The notes: generated from the letters alone by a model not told the origin. A DNA stretch of 60,470 nucleotides from Acidobacteriota bacterium (GCA_947470805.1 CANIVU010000051.1:1-60470), one strand, 5' to 3'; shown: positions 17,422 through 26,251, counted from the first letter of the stretch. Translations and numbers: made by a program.

Positions 17422-19140
17422 ATGGCTATCGGCGGATCGTTTCTAATCGAAAGCTACACCCCGGCGGACGTCTTCACGCCGGAAGACTACAACGAAGAAC
17501 ACCGCGCCATCGCGCGCACCACCGACGAGTTCTTCGCCCGCGAAATCGCGCCTAACCTCGAACGCATCCAGCATCAGGAGCCCGGCGTCGCTGTCGGCAT
17601 CCTGCGCAAATCCGCCGAACTCGGCCTCACCGCCGTCAGCGTGCCCGAAGAGTACGGCGGCATGGAGATGGATTTGAACTCCATGCTGATCGTCGCCGAA
17701 GGCCTTGCCAAGGACGGCTCCTACGCCGCCTGGCAGGGCGCCCACGCCGGCATCGGCACCATGCCGCTGCTCCTGTTCGGAACGCCCGAACAGAAGAAGA
17801 AGTATCTGCCCAAACTGGCCTCCGCCGAAATGGTCGGGGCGTACTGCTTAAGCGAGCCCCAGGCCGGCTCCGACGCTCTCGCCGCCAAGACCCGCGCCGA
17901 CCTCTCCGAGGACGGCACCCACTACGTCCTGAACGGCCAGAAGATGTGGATCACCAACGGCGGCGCGGCCGATCTCTACACCGTCTTCGCCAAGGTCGGC
18001 GGCGAGAAGTTCACGGCCTTCCTGGTCGAACGCGCCTACCCCGGCGTCAAGCCCGGGGCCGAAGAAAAAAAGATGGGCATCAAGGGGTCTTCCACTACGC
18101 CCGTCTATCTCGATAACGTCAAAGTTCCCGTGGAAAACGTGCTCGGCGAAGTCGGCCGCGGCCACATCATTGCGTTCAATATCCTAAACCTCGGTCGCCT
18201 GAAGCTCGGCCCCTTCGCCACCGGCGGCATGAAGAACGTGCTGCAGATCTCGGCCAAATACGCCAAGCAGCGCATCGCCTTCGGCAAGCCGATCGCCTCC
18301 TTCGGCATGATCCAGCAGAAGCTCGCCGAAATGGCGGCGCGCGTCTTCGTCAACGAATCTATGTGCACCCGCGTCACCGGGCTCATCGAAAGCAAGCTGA
18401 CGGATTGGAACTGGTCCCAACCCAATGCGGCCGAGACTCATCTCAAAGCCGTCGAAGAGTTCGCCGCCGAATGCTCCTACGTCAAGGTGTTCGCCAGCGA
18501 AGCGCTCGATTTCGTCGTCGATGAAGGCGTCCAAATCCACGGCGGCTACGGCTACCATCAGGACTACCTGGTCGAACGCGCCTACCGCGACAGCCGCATC
18601 AACCGCATCTTCGAAGGCACCAGCGAAATCAACCGCATGTTGGCCACGGGCATGTTGTTGAAGCGCGCCGCCCGCGGCCAATTGGCCCTCGTCCCCGCCG
18701 TGCAGAAGTTGCAGGGCGAACTCCTCGCCGGGCCGCAGAACTACGACCTCCCCACCGGCGCCAAGAAAGCAACTCTCCTGGCTTTGGGCGTGGCCTATCA
18801 GAAGTACATGGCCGAGCTAGAAAACCAGCAGGAGATCCTGGCCGCCCTCTGCGACATGGCCATGAACGCCTTCGCCATGGAGAGCGCCATGCTCCGCGCG
18901 CAGAAAATGGGCGAGCCCGAAGTCGTGAAGGCGATGGTGGATGTCTGGTCGCGCGACGCGATGGATACGGTCGCCGCCGCCGGCCGCAACGTGCTCGCCG
19001 CCTGTGCAGATGGCGACACGCTCCGCACGCAACTGGCCGCTCTCCGGCGCTTCACCAAGTACGAACCGGTGGACCGCATCGCCCTGCAACGCAAAGTAGC
19101 CGCGCGCGTCATCGCCGCAGAGCGCTACACCGTTGCCTGA
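17422..19140 (+). CDS. fadE: Acyl-CoA dehydrogenase
   Basis: FAD-dependent acyl-CoA dehydrogenase of 572 residues, larger than the 380-residue core because of a C-terminal helical extension like that of very-long-chain enzymes. Signatures include YCLSEPQAGSDALAAKTRA and MWITNGGAADLYTVFAKV in the middle domain, and VQIHGGYGYHQDYLVERAYR followed by RINRIFEGTSEINR, where the Glu of FEG is the expected catalytic base. It introduces the first double bond in fatty acyl-CoA; an ETF partner must be encoded elsewhere. A GAGGAGA site precedes the ATG. Its stop overlaps the following kinase gene by 8 bases. Confidence 0.95.
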   Translation: MAIGGSFLIESYTPADVFTPEDYNEEHRAIARTTDEFFAREIAPNLERIQHQEPGVAVGILRKSAELGLTAVSVPEEYGGMEMDLNSMLIVAEGLAKDGSYAAWQGAHAGIGTMPLLLFGTPEQKKKYLPKLASAEMVGAYCLSEPQAGSDALAAKTRADLSEDGTHYVLNGQKMWITNGGAADLYTVFAKVGGEKFTAFLVERAYPGVKPGAEEKKMGIKGSSTTPVYLDNVKVPVENVLGEVGRGHIIAFNILNLGRLKLGPFATGGMKNVLQISAKYAKQRIAFGKPIASFGMIQQKLAEMAARVFVNESMCTRVTGLIESKLTDWNWSQPNAAETHLKAVEEFAAECSYVKVFASEALDFVVDEGVQIHGGYGYHQDYLVERAYRDSRINRIFEGTSEINRMLATGMLLKRAARGQLALVPAVQKLQGELLAGPQNYDLPTGAKKATLLALGVAYQKYMAELENQQEILAALCDMAMNAFAMESAMLRAQKMGEPEVVKAMVDVWSRDAMDTVAAAGRNVLAACADGDTLRTQLAALRRFTKYEPVDRIALQRKVAARVIAAERYTVA

Positions 19141-19582
19141 GCAACGCATCGTCGTCCTGGTGGGCCTGCCCGGCAGCGGCAAGTCCACCTGGGTCGCCAA
19201 CCAAGGCGGCGTGGCTATCTCTTCGGACGAACTCCGCCTCTGGCTCCGCGACGATCCGGCGGACCAGACCGTTCATGCGCTCGTCTTCCGCCTGATGCGC
19301 GATTTCGTCCGCCACCGCATCGCCCTCGGCGCGCCGGTCACCTATGTTGATGCGACCAATCTCACGGCCAAGCACCGCCGGCCGTTCATTAAAATCGCCG
19401 AACACTCCGGCTGCCAATGCGAAGCTGTCTTCTTTGACGTGCCGATCGACGAGTGCCTCCGCCGCAACGCCCTCCGCTCCCGCCAGGTCCCCGAAGAAGC
19501 CATCCGCGCCATGGCCGGGCGCCTCCAACCGCCGGCGGAAGCTGAAGGCTTCGTTAGCGTAACGGCGCTGAGGTTCGCGTAA
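19133..19582 (+). CDS. P-loop kinase (AAA_33/PNK-like)
   Basis: Small P-loop NTPase of 149 residues. The P-loop VGLPGSGKST is at about residues 10-19. A strand ending ISSDELR and a DATN motif (VTYVDATNLTAKHRRPFI) resemble the polynucleotide-kinase/zeta-toxin-like AAA_33 group, and Arg-rich lid segments (RRNALRSR) follow. It probably transfers phosphate from ATP to an unknown small molecule or nucleic acid. The TTG start overlaps the fadE stop (GTTGCCTGA), so it is coupled to the beta-oxidation operon. Degenerate copies of this gene lie at 20641-20955 and 21477-21545. Confidence 0.85.
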   Translation: MPEQRIVVLVGLPGSGKSTWVANQGGVAISSDELRLWLRDDPADQTVHALVFRLMRDFVRHRIALGAPVTYVDATNLTAKHRRPFIKIAEHSGCQCEAVFFDVPIDECLRRNALRSRQVPEEAIRAMAGRLQPPAEAEGFVSVTALRFA

Positions 19583-19591
19583 CGCTGTTGG

Positions 19592-20143
19592 TCAGCGCAC
19601 GTTCTCCGGGATCGCTGCAACAAACTCCGGCACAGTGGTTTGAAGGATAGCGAGCAGTTGCCCGATGGACCGCTTCCGGTCCATGGCTTGCAACTCCAGG
19701 CTCTGGAGCACTCGCTTCGGCTCCTGCCGGTACAATGCCAACAGGAACTGTTGTGGGTGGAGTGCCGTGATTCCCCAGGGCGCAACCTGCTCCGGTCGAA
19801 AATGACGGAGATTGAAAGTCAGCAGGATCGGCGCCTTCACATGGGCCGCGGCTGCCAGAACGTGGCGATCTTTCGCATCGTTTGCAACGTCTGCGATCAG
19901 GTGTTCGTACCCGGTGATCCATGCCTCTGAAAAATGAGTTCGCAGTTCAGACTCGAAGTGCCGCAGCAGTGATTGCGGCCAGCCGAGCTTCCCTTCCAGT
20001 GTGCGCAAGGTCTCACGCAGGATCTCCTCACTCCACTTTGGCTCAAACAGCCGAGGCGGTTCGGCCAACCGAAGTAGAGTGTCGCAGAGGGATGCGTTGA
20101 CCAGAACGCAGGCGTCTAGCACAACGAGGGGCAGCCCCGTCAT
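19592..20143 (-). CDS. PIN-domain toxin
   Basis: Protein of 183 residues with a PIN-domain ribonuclease fold (PIN_3-like). The first acidic residue is in LVVLDACVLVNA at about 6-17, an E-rich helix follows (WSEEILRETLRTLE), and the late acidic pair is in VANDAKDRHVLAAA. The likely activity is Mg-dependent RNA cleavage as the toxin of a type II toxin-antitoxin pair. It overlaps the upstream antitoxin gene by 4 bases (ATGA). The C-terminal 50 residues extend beyond the PIN core. It converges on the kinase gene, nine bases apart. Confidence 0.88.
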   Translation of the reverse strand: MTGLPLVVLDACVLVNASLCDTLLRLAEPPRLFEPKWSEEILRETLRTLEGKLGWPQSLLRHFESELRTHFSEAWITGYEHLIADVANDAKDRHVLAAAAHVKAPILLTFNLRHFRPEQVAPWGITALHPQQFLLALYRQEPKRVLQSLELQAMDRKRSIGQLLAILQTTVPEFVAAIPENVR

Positions 20144-20358
20144 TGCGAATCGGGAATCAGCACGCGTTCATACAACCCGGCTTGATCAACCGCGTCACCA
20201 ATTCTGCGAAGCGCTTCCAAGCGCTCGGCGCCACGATGTTGTTCGTCCAAAAATCGGCGCACAGCTTGCTCAATCACAACGTTGGCGCTTGGATATCGGC
20301 CATCGGCAACTTCCTGTTGCAGTTGTTCGGTCAGATCGGCTGGAAGCGTTACATCCAT
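20140..20358 (-). CDS. Ribbon-helix-helix antitoxin (ParD-like)
   Basis: Protein of 72 residues. The N-terminal MDVTLPADLTEQLQQEV strand-helix, followed by YPSANVVIEQAVRRFLDEQ, fits the ParD/CopG ribbon-helix-helix DNA-binding fold. The C-terminal acidic and hydrophobic tail is the likely toxin-binding segment. It is the first gene of the toxin-antitoxin operon, with an AGGAG site seven bases before the ATG, and probably autorepresses the pair. The stop overlaps the toxin start. Confidence 0.88.
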   Translation of the reverse strand: MDVTLPADLTEQLQQEVADGRYPSANVVIEQAVRRFLDEQHRGAERLEALRRIGDAVDQAGLYERVLIPDSQ

Positions 20359-20451
20359 GGCTGTACTCCTGCTTTCATTCTACTTGGACCGATAGTCGTT
20401 TCAGGTGCCGGGCCGCCTCCATAGGGACGACTGGGAAAACCCGATGTGGAC

Positions 20452-20541
20452 TCACGCCACCATGATCATGGTGGCCGCGACGACGAACAACGCCTGTAGC
20501 GCTAAGGTCGGTCCCTCACTACGTCGGTTTTCGGCCAGCAC
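20452..20541 (-). pseudogene. Truncated copy of the 5' end of the membrane-protein gene at 21425
   Basis: Reading from a GTG at 20541 gives 29 codons that align with the first 30 of the membrane-protein frame beginning at 21425 (shared TLALQAL.VVAA versus SLALQALLVVAA), then a stop. The GTG position and spacing match. It is a dead 5' fragment from a duplication. Confidence 0.7.
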
Positions 20542-20640
20542 TCTTTGGGCTCAAGGCGTCACGTGAGATTGATCGGGGAACGGTTCGGTCCAGTGCTGGG
20601 GATCGGCGAACCTCTGCGAGACTCGGAGTACGCGGTGCGC

Positions 20641-20955
20641 CTGCCCGGCATCGGCAGGTCGCTAACCAGGTAGACGCAGAAATCTCCTCGGACGAACTCC
20701 ACGTCCGCTACCTCATCGCCCTAGGCCCGGCGGTTACCTACATCGACGCGACCAATCTCACCGCCAAACACCGCCGCCCGTTCATCAAAATCGTCGCACA
20801 CAGCGGCTGCCAGTGCGAAGCCGCCCTCTTCGACATCCCCATCGAAGAGCGCCTCCGCCGCAACGCTCTCCGCTTCCGCGAAGTTCCTGAAGAAGCCAAC
20901 CGCGCCATGGCCAGGCGCCCGCAGCCGCCGGTGGAAGCCGAAGGCTTCGGCCACG
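20641..20955 (+). pseudogene. Degenerate copy of the P-loop kinase gene
   Basis: The segment from about 20700 translates to a continuous run homologous to the C-terminal two thirds of the kinase at 19133-19582 (shared DATNLTAKHRRPFIKI, HSGCQCEA, RRNALR, VPEEA). The N-terminal part survives only as a P-loop remnant LPGIGR at 20641, followed by deletions and a frame change, then the ISSDEL strand. About 30 residues of the middle are missing. It is non-functional as written. It lies between the toxin-antitoxin pair and the membrane-protein gene. Confidence 0.85.
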
Positions 20956-21425
20956 ATCATTACGCCGTCGTCAGAGGATGTCGCTTCGTTCAGATGGACA
21001 GACCGCAGCAATACTGGCCTCGGGAGAATCTCGCACTGCTGATTCACTTGTCTGGTTAATGCCTGAATGGGCGGAGTCAGGCTGCCTTGGGCGACCAATA
21101 CGAGCGCGATGAAGGCGCTGAGAATATGGTCGAAGACGGTTCGACCGATGGCTCTTGGAATTCCATAGCCTCGGCCCCCGACGAGCCAAGTTACTCGGAG
21201 CAAAACCGAGAATATCGCTGTGCCCAGCATCGGATACGCGAGCCAGTCTGTTTGGCAGTTGGCGAGTTCGATTTCGACTTGCGAAGGCGGAAACGGCCGG
21301 CTCCCTAGGGCTGCTTGGGAGGCCACGATTGGTACCCATGCGGCCAACAGCGTGAATGCGGCGACGACCAACAAAGCTTGTAGCGCCAGCGACAGTCCCT
21401 CGATGATTCTTGTTTTCGTCGGCAC
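20721..21425 (-). CDS. Putative membrane protein, C-terminus of doubtful origin
   Basis: Open frame of 234 residues from a GTG start. The first 130 residues carry three clear membrane segments (about 10-36, 62-82 and 95-115) and resemble a genuine small membrane protein of unknown family. The last 80 residues are read from the antisense strand of the degenerate kinase copy, so the original stop was probably lost. An AGGAG tract touches the GTG, closer than normal, which makes the start uncertain. A truncated copy of its 5' end lies at 20452-20541. Confidence 0.5.
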   Translation of the reverse strand: MPTKTRIIEGLSLALQALLVVAAFTLLAAWVPIVASQAALGSRPFPPSQVEIELANCQTDWLAYPMLGTAIFSVLLRVTWLVGGRGYGIPRAIGRTVFDHILSAFIALVLVAQGSLTPPIQALTRQVNQQCEILPRPVLLRSVHLNEATSSDDGVMIVAEAFGFHRRLRAPGHGAVGFFRNFAEAESVAAEALFDGDVEEGGFALAAAVCDDFDERAAVFGGEIGRVDVGNRRA

Positions 21426-21476
21426 TCCTTTCCGGACGAGCGGTGCGCCGCATTTGTTCCCGCGATTGGAAGGCGC

Positions 21477-21545
21477 GCCGGCGCGGCCGCGGCGAGTCCA
21501 CCTGGATCGCCAATCATGCTGGCGTGGCCATCAATATCTGCGCCA
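21477..21545 (+). pseudogene. Fragment of the P-loop kinase gene 5' region
   Basis: Translates to RGRGESTWIANHAGVAI, which aligns with PGSGKSTWVANQGGVAI of the kinase at 19133, including a damaged P-loop (E for K). Similarity ends near 21545. It is the third copy in this array. Confidence 0.75.
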
Positions 21546-21595
21546 TCGCTCAGCGCTTCCTCCTGCCGTCGGAATCCGAGATCACCATGTATCCC

Positions 21596-21793
21596 TCATA
21601 GGCCAAGCGCGCCTTCGCCCAGAACGGCAATACAATCGCGCAGTGCCTCCCGCCCATTCGCGATCGCCTCTGCTACCGTTTCCCCATCCGACATGCAACC
21701 CGGGAGGTCCGGATACTCCACCAAATAGCCCCCACCCTCCTCCGCGCTCAGCGCCCGGATCGTAAATCTGTATTGGTCCATTTGCGTTCCCAC
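21596..21793 (-). CDS. HicB-like antitoxin domain, orphan
   Basis: Protein of 65 residues with the partial RNase-H fold of HicB: YRFTIRALSAEEGGGYLVEY, PDLPGCMSDGETVAEAI, and ANGREALRDCI. It is only the HicB fold; the C-terminal DNA-binding domain of longer HicB proteins is absent. No HicA toxin frame is visible on either side, so it is either an orphan antitoxin or the survivor of a lost pair. It lies head-to-head with the esterase gene at 21821. Confidence 0.8.
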   Translation of the reverse strand: MGTQMDQYRFTIRALSAEEGGGYLVEYPDLPGCMSDGETVAEAIANGREALRDCIAVLGEGALGL

Positions 21794-21820
21794 CCCTAGT
21801 ATGATAGTCCGGTCCCCATC

Positions 21821-23305
21821 ATGAAACGACTCCTCCTAGCCCTCTCCCTACTCACATCCGCGCAAGCCGCCGTCAAGCTTCCCGCCATCATCGGCGACCA
21901 CATGCTCCTTCAGCGCGACGCCCCCGTCCGCATCTTCGGCATGGCCGACCCCGGCGAAACTGTCACCGTCTCCTACCGCGGCCAAACCGCCACCACCACC
22001 GCCAACACTCTCGGCCGCTGGGAAGCCTGGCTCGCCCCCCTCACCCCAGCCGCACCCGCGACCATGACCATCAACAACCTAAAAATCGAAGACGTCCTGG
22101 TCGGCGACGTCTGGGTCGGCTCCGGTCAGTCCAACATGCAGTGGGACGTCACACGCACCAACAACGCCCCCGCCGAAATCGCCGCCGCCAACTTCCCCCA
22201 AATCCGCCTCTTCTACGTCCCCCGTAAGCCCTCCGCCACCCCCGTCGAAGACGTCGACGCCAAGTGGGTCGTCTGCACCCCGGAAACCGTCAAAGACTTC
22301 TCCGCCGTGCTCTTCTACTTCGGCCGCCAGCTCCACAAGGATCTGAAAGTCCCCATGGGCCTCATCCACTCCTCCTGGGGCGGCACCCCCATCGCTGCCT
22401 GGATCAGCGGCCCCTCGCTTCACGCGAACCCCGTCCTCGCCCCCTTCAACACCTGGTGGGCCGACCAGATCGCCGCCTACCCCGCCAACATGGTCCGCTA
22501 CGAACAGAACCTGAAAAAGTGGGAAGCCGCCACCACCAAAGGTCCCAAACCCGGCGCGCCCATGGGCCCCGGCAACCCCCATGAACCCACCACGCTCTAC
22601 AACGGCATGATCGCCCCCATCGCCAAATACTCCATCAAAGGCGCCCTATGGTATCAGGGCGAAACCGAAGCCGGCCGCAGCCAGGGCCACATCTACGGAG
22701 AAGCCCTCGAAACCCTCGTCACCGACTGGCGCCGCGCCTTCGGCCAGGGCAACTTCCCCTTCTTCTACGTCCAGCTCGCCAACTTCGGCAACGCCGCCAA
22801 AAACGGCCACTGGATGCGCGTCCAGGAAGGCCAAGTGAAAGCAGCCAACCTCAAGAAAACCGGCGTCGCCATCATCAACGACATCGGCGAAGCCACCGAC
22901 ATCCACCCCCGCAATAAACAGGACGTCGCCCTCCGCCTTTCCCTCCTGGCCCGCCACATCGCCTACGGCCAAACCGGCTTCGTCTACTCCAGCCCTCTCT
23001 ACCGTCAGGCGACGGCTGAAAACGGCGCCATGCGCGTCTGGTTCGACCACGCCGGCACCGGCCTCAAGACCCGCGACAACGGCCCCGTGAAAGGCTTCAC
23101 CATCGCCGGCGCCGACGGCAAATTCGTCCCCGCCACGGCCATCATCAAGGGCGATACCGTCCTCGTCTCCAGCCCCGACGTCGCCAGCCCGCGCGCCGTC
23201 CGTTACGCCTGGGACTACAACCCCGACGCCAATCTGGTCAACAGCGCCAACCTCCCCGCGTCGCTCTTCCGCTCCGACGATCGCGACGAAGTCGTCTTCA
23301 AATAG
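21821..23305 (+). CDS. Sialate O-acetylesterase-family SGNH hydrolase
   Basis: Exported esterase of 494 residues. A signal peptide (MKRLLLALSLLTSAQA) is followed by a beta domain, then the SGNH block I VGSGQSNMQW with nucleophile Ser104. IHSSWGGTPIAAWIS and ALWYQGETEAGR follow (oxyanion and substrate loops), with a late segment IHPRNKQDVALRLSLLA in which the catalytic Asp/His pair is expected (D-I-H). The family removes O-acetyl groups from sialic acids or from plant polysaccharides; in this organism polysaccharide deacetylation is more likely. The 3' end overlaps the convergent heparinase-like gene by 8 bases. Confidence 0.92.
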   Translation: MKRLLLALSLLTSAQAAVKLPAIIGDHMLLQRDAPVRIFGMADPGETVTVSYRGQTATTTANTLGRWEAWLAPLTPAAPATMTINNLKIEDVLVGDVWVGSGQSNMQWDVTRTNNAPAEIAAANFPQIRLFYVPRKPSATPVEDVDAKWVVCTPETVKDFSAVLFYFGRQLHKDLKVPMGLIHSSWGGTPIAAWISGPSLHANPVLAPFNTWWADQIAAYPANMVRYEQNLKKWEAATTKGPKPGAPMGPGNPHEPTTLYNGMIAPIAKYSIKGALWYQGETEAGRSQGHIYGEALETLVTDWRRAFGQGNFPFFYVQLANFGNAAKNGHWMRVQEGQVKAANLKKTGVAIINDIGEATDIHPRNKQDVALRLSLLARHIAYGQTGFVYSSPLYRQATAENGAMRVWFDHAGTGLKTRDNGPVKGFTIAGADGKFVPATAIIKGDTVLVSSPDVASPRAVRYAWDYNPDANLVNSANLPASLFRSDDRDEVVFK

Positions 23306-25103
23306 GCGCCAGCTCCACCCGGATCCGCCGCGCGGCCCCCGCCGGCGCCGCCACCGTGAAACCCACCATCCGCGTTCCCGGATTGGGCGCATCGGTAGCC
23401 GCCGGCGGCGGGTCCGTCGCATAGATCTGCAAGGTCACTCCCGCCGGTTCCACCACCCGCAATGCCAGTCGCTTCCCATCGCGCATCAGCGTCGCTCGCC
23501 CCGCCCCATCCAGACGCACCTCCGCCCGCGTCAACATCGCCCACCGTACCGTCGCGGCCTTCTCCGAGAGCGCCGCAAAATCATCCGTAATCACCACACT
23601 CCGCTCCGCCCCCAACGCCACCTTCCGCCGCGTCGAAGCCAGCTGTCCCGCATACGTCTCCCGCAAATCGACAACGCTCCCACCCGCCCCGCTCTCCACA
23701 ATCTTCGCGTGCCCGTCAAACCGCTGTCGCGCCCCATCCACCGTCAACACGTTATGCGCCCCCGCGCTTAGCCGGAACACATTCCACCGCGCCGCGTCCT
23801 GCCCCCGGCTCCACAAATCCACCCCCTTCGTCTCCAGCGAATTGTAGTCCTGCATGCCCAAGTCATCGGCCCACCGCACACCATCGGCGTCCACCACAAA
23901 CGAACCAACATCCATGTGCGCATGGTTCGTCGACGGCGATCCTCCCTTCACCGCCACAAACGTCGCCCCGCCATCCCAGCCTGTCCGATGCATCGCCACC
24001 GGCGTCACCCCATGCCCCACCCAATGCAAAGGCGGCGCAGCCGCAGTCTGCCCCATCCCCGGCTTCATCCACAGCGCTAAAAACGGGTCCATCCGGTCAT
24101 GGGACAACCGGCCCTTCTCCAACTTCTGCATCTCCGTAAACAACAGCTTCGAATCCCCGCGAGCCCCCGCCAGCCAGAACATCGCCGGCTGCAATCCGCC
24201 CTCCCGCGCCCCGGCGTCCGAGTAATTAAACGGCAACCCCGTCGGCCCAAACACATGCAGCATATAGTCGGCCGTAGCCAGAAAACCCGGCTGCGCTGTC
24301 AAATCAAAATCCGTCCCTAACGTCGATTGCAACGCCGCCAGCAGCATCACATTAAACGTCGTCCCATATCCCCAATACGAAACGCCCTCGGGATAGGCGC
24401 CATCCGGTCCATACTCATGCATCGCCAGCGGCACCGTGTTCACCGCCCGCGCAATCAGCTCCGCCGCCAACGCCGGCTCGCTCTCCGCCACCGCCAGCGC
24501 GCCCACCGTCAACCCGGCATTACACACCTGATTCCAGTTATGCACCGCCTTCGTCCAACTATGCGCCGCCCGCCCCGGCCGCAGCCCTTTGGTAACAATC
24601 GCGTTCCTTACCAGCGTCCGCGTGTCTTCGTCCAACGCCCCATAAAACCAGTCGTACCCAATCCCCATCGCCGCCGTCATCTCCGCCACATCCAGGAAAT
24701 GCGAAGGGTTCCAATCGCTAAAACCCGCCACCGTCACCATCTCCGCCCGCGCCCTCTCAAAGTATTTCCGATCCCCCGTCATCCGCCACGCGAAACCCAA
24801 ATGCAGCATCCGGCCCAGCGCCGTCCGCGACTTGTCCAGCAACCGCCGCCCAATCAGCACCCGCTCCACCGGAGCCAGCGAAATCATCCGGTCCGCCTCG
24901 GCAATCAGCCCGGCATGCAACCGCGCCCGCACCGGATCGGAAGCAGCCAGCTTCTTGAGCGCCCCCTCCTCTCCAGCCTTCAGAAACAATCGGGGATGAG
25001 CAGGAGGCAACTGAGCCAGGCGGCGAGCGACGTCCGGAGTTTCAACGGCGCCAGCAACCAGCGCAGCCGCCAGCAACAGTGCCGAACGCAGCGCGGTCTT
25101 CAT
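23298..25103 (-). CDS. Heparinase II/III-family polysaccharide lyase
   Basis: Exported protein of 601 residues, starting at the ATG at 25103 with leader MKTALRSALLLAAALVAGA; the frame is open further upstream without signal. An alpha/alpha-toroid region (HNWNQVCNAGLTVGALAVAE, YPEGVSYWGYGT) is followed by a beta-sandwich with NHAHMDVGSFVVDADGVRWA, typical of PF07940 enzymes. Catalytic residues in the family are a Tyr/His pair, matched here by the YW.YG and NHAHMD regions. It should cleave a uronic-acid-containing polysaccharide in the periplasm. It converges with the esterase gene and may belong with the polysaccharide-lyase-like genes upstream. Confidence 0.88.
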   Translation of the reverse strand: MKTALRSALLLAAALVAGAVETPDVARRLAQLPPAHPRLFLKAGEEGALKKLAASDPVRARLHAGLIAEADRMISLAPVERVLIGRRLLDKSRTALGRMLHLGFAWRMTGDRKYFERARAEMVTVAGFSDWNPSHFLDVAEMTAAMGIGYDWFYGALDEDTRTLVRNAIVTKGLRPGRAAHSWTKAVHNWNQVCNAGLTVGALAVAESEPALAAELIARAVNTVPLAMHEYGPDGAYPEGVSYWGYGTTFNVMLLAALQSTLGTDFDLTAQPGFLATADYMLHVFGPTGLPFNYSDAGAREGGLQPAMFWLAGARGDSKLLFTEMQKLEKGRLSHDRMDPFLALWMKPGMGQTAAAPPLHWVGHGVTPVAMHRTGWDGGATFVAVKGGSPSTNHAHMDVGSFVVDADGVRWADDLGMQDYNSLETKGVDLWSRGQDAARWNVFRLSAGAHNVLTVDGARQRFDGHAKIVESGAGGSVVDLRETYAGQLASTRRKVALGAERSVVITDDFAALSEKAATVRWAMLTRAEVRLDGAGRATLMRDGKRLALRVVEPAGVTLQIYATDPPPAATDAPNPGTRMVGFTVAAPAGAARRIRVELAPI

Positions 25104-25304
25104 AGCCGCAGTATATGCCTCCCACCAGCGAACGCAACCGGGGTGCTGAATCCCACGATCCTCGTGACCATGGAGCCTCCCGTGATTGTCTGACGCCGAA
25201 CATACCTCCCACACAGCGCCACCCCTCTCCGGGGACATACGTGCCGTAGGCCGTGTGTCCCCAAACCCCAACCTCGCCCGCAACCGCGCTAGGCAAATTC
25301 CCAA

Positions 25305-25478
25305 TTACACCGCTGCCGCCCGGCCCCGATCCCGATAAATCTCCGCCACAAATCGCTCCGTCTCTGCATCAGGAGCCGGATCCACCGCCAACAGCACATC
25401 GTCGAGCGAAAAAGGCTTCGGCCCCTCGAGCGCCGGCGCATAACCGGACGCCAACAGATTCCTCACTTCGTCACTCAT
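25305..25478 (-). CDS. Small hypothetical protein (57 residues), coupled to the lyase-like gene
   Basis: A 57-residue frame, MSDEVRNLLASGYAP onward, ending RDRGRAAAV. Its ATG overlaps the stop of the upstream lyase-like gene in an ATGA junction, which implies translational coupling and supports it as a real gene despite the length. It is acidic in the middle (SLDDVLLAVDPAPDAETERF), soluble, and has no signal peptide. No family is recognised. Confidence 0.6.
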   Translation of the reverse strand: MSDEVRNLLASGYAPALEGPKPFSLDDVLLAVDPAPDAETERFVAEIYRDRGRAAAV

Positions 25479-26197
25479 TTGCTCCCCACCTCCTCCAACG
25501 TATCCGCCAACACAAAATCATCAAAATAAATCGAATCCACCCCCGCCGTATGCGGGCTCCGATGAATCCCCGGCTGGCAGAAATACACGCTCTCCGCCCC
25601 CTTCGTCTTCACCCGCTTATCCAGCACCAACGCCCCGTCGAACCACAGCCCCACATTCCCCTTTTCCCCATCCTCCGACCAGTGAATATGCATCGCCAAC
25701 CGGTGCCATTTCCCCGTCGCGAACTCCGCTTCCCACAACGTCCCGTTCCGCCCCAAATTCCCCGTCCCATACTTGATCACCGTCGCCCCGCCCGCCTTCG
25801 GCTCCACCCACCACGTCATCACGTTGTTATAACGAGGCGGCGGAGTCCCCTCCCAATAGAAAAAGTTGTCCCGCTCCTTCGCCCCCTCCGCCATATACAG
25901 CGAAAACGCCATATACGTGTCCGACCCCTCCTCCACCGTCACCCGCGGCCCGCCCACCTGCACCCGCAATTGCCGGTCGTTGAACACATCGTCGCCGTGA
26001 ATCGTGAACTTCCCCGCATACTTCCCCGAAGCCACAATGTCGCTCACCACCTGCACATTCCGCGCCGTCGCGTTCTGCCCCTTCGTCCCCGTCCCCGCCC
26101 ACTCGCTCAAATCCCCCGTCTCAAACCCCGCCCGGAACAACACCTTCCCCGCCAACGGAGCCACCACGCAACAAACCAGTAAAATCAATCGAATCAC
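25475..26197 (-). CDS. Polysaccharide lyase-like secreted protein (jelly roll)
   Basis: Protein of 240 residues starting at GTG 26197 with a GGGAG site eight bases upstream; the open frame continues far upstream only as antisense of the ABC ATPase gene. A signal peptide (VIRLILLVCCVVAPLAG) precedes a concanavalin-like jelly roll: FRAGFETGDLSEW, KFTIHGDDVFNDRQLRVQVG, FYWEGTPPPRYNNVMTWWV, and GKWHRLAMHIHWSEDGEKGN. The pattern resembles the PL20/heparin-lyase-I-like 'polysaccharide lyase' fold (PF14099). Catalysis is inferred, not shown. Enzyme or glycan-binding protein remain alternatives. Confidence 0.75.
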   Translation of the reverse strand: MIRLILLVCCVVAPLAGKVLFRAGFETGDLSEWAGTGTKGQNATARNVQVVSDIVASGKYAGKFTIHGDDVFNDRQLRVQVGGPRVTVEEGSDTYMAFSLYMAEGAKERDNFFYWEGTPPPRYNNVMTWWVEPKAGGATVIKYGTGNLGRNGTLWEAEFATGKWHRLAMHIHWSEDGEKGNVGLWFDGALVLDKRVKTKGAESVYFCQPGIHRSPHTAGVDSIYFDDFVLADTLEEVGSK

Positions 26198-26251
26198 GCG
26201 AAATTCTCCCGGCTCCAAGTGTGCCACAACCGCCCTGCTATCCTGCGTTAC

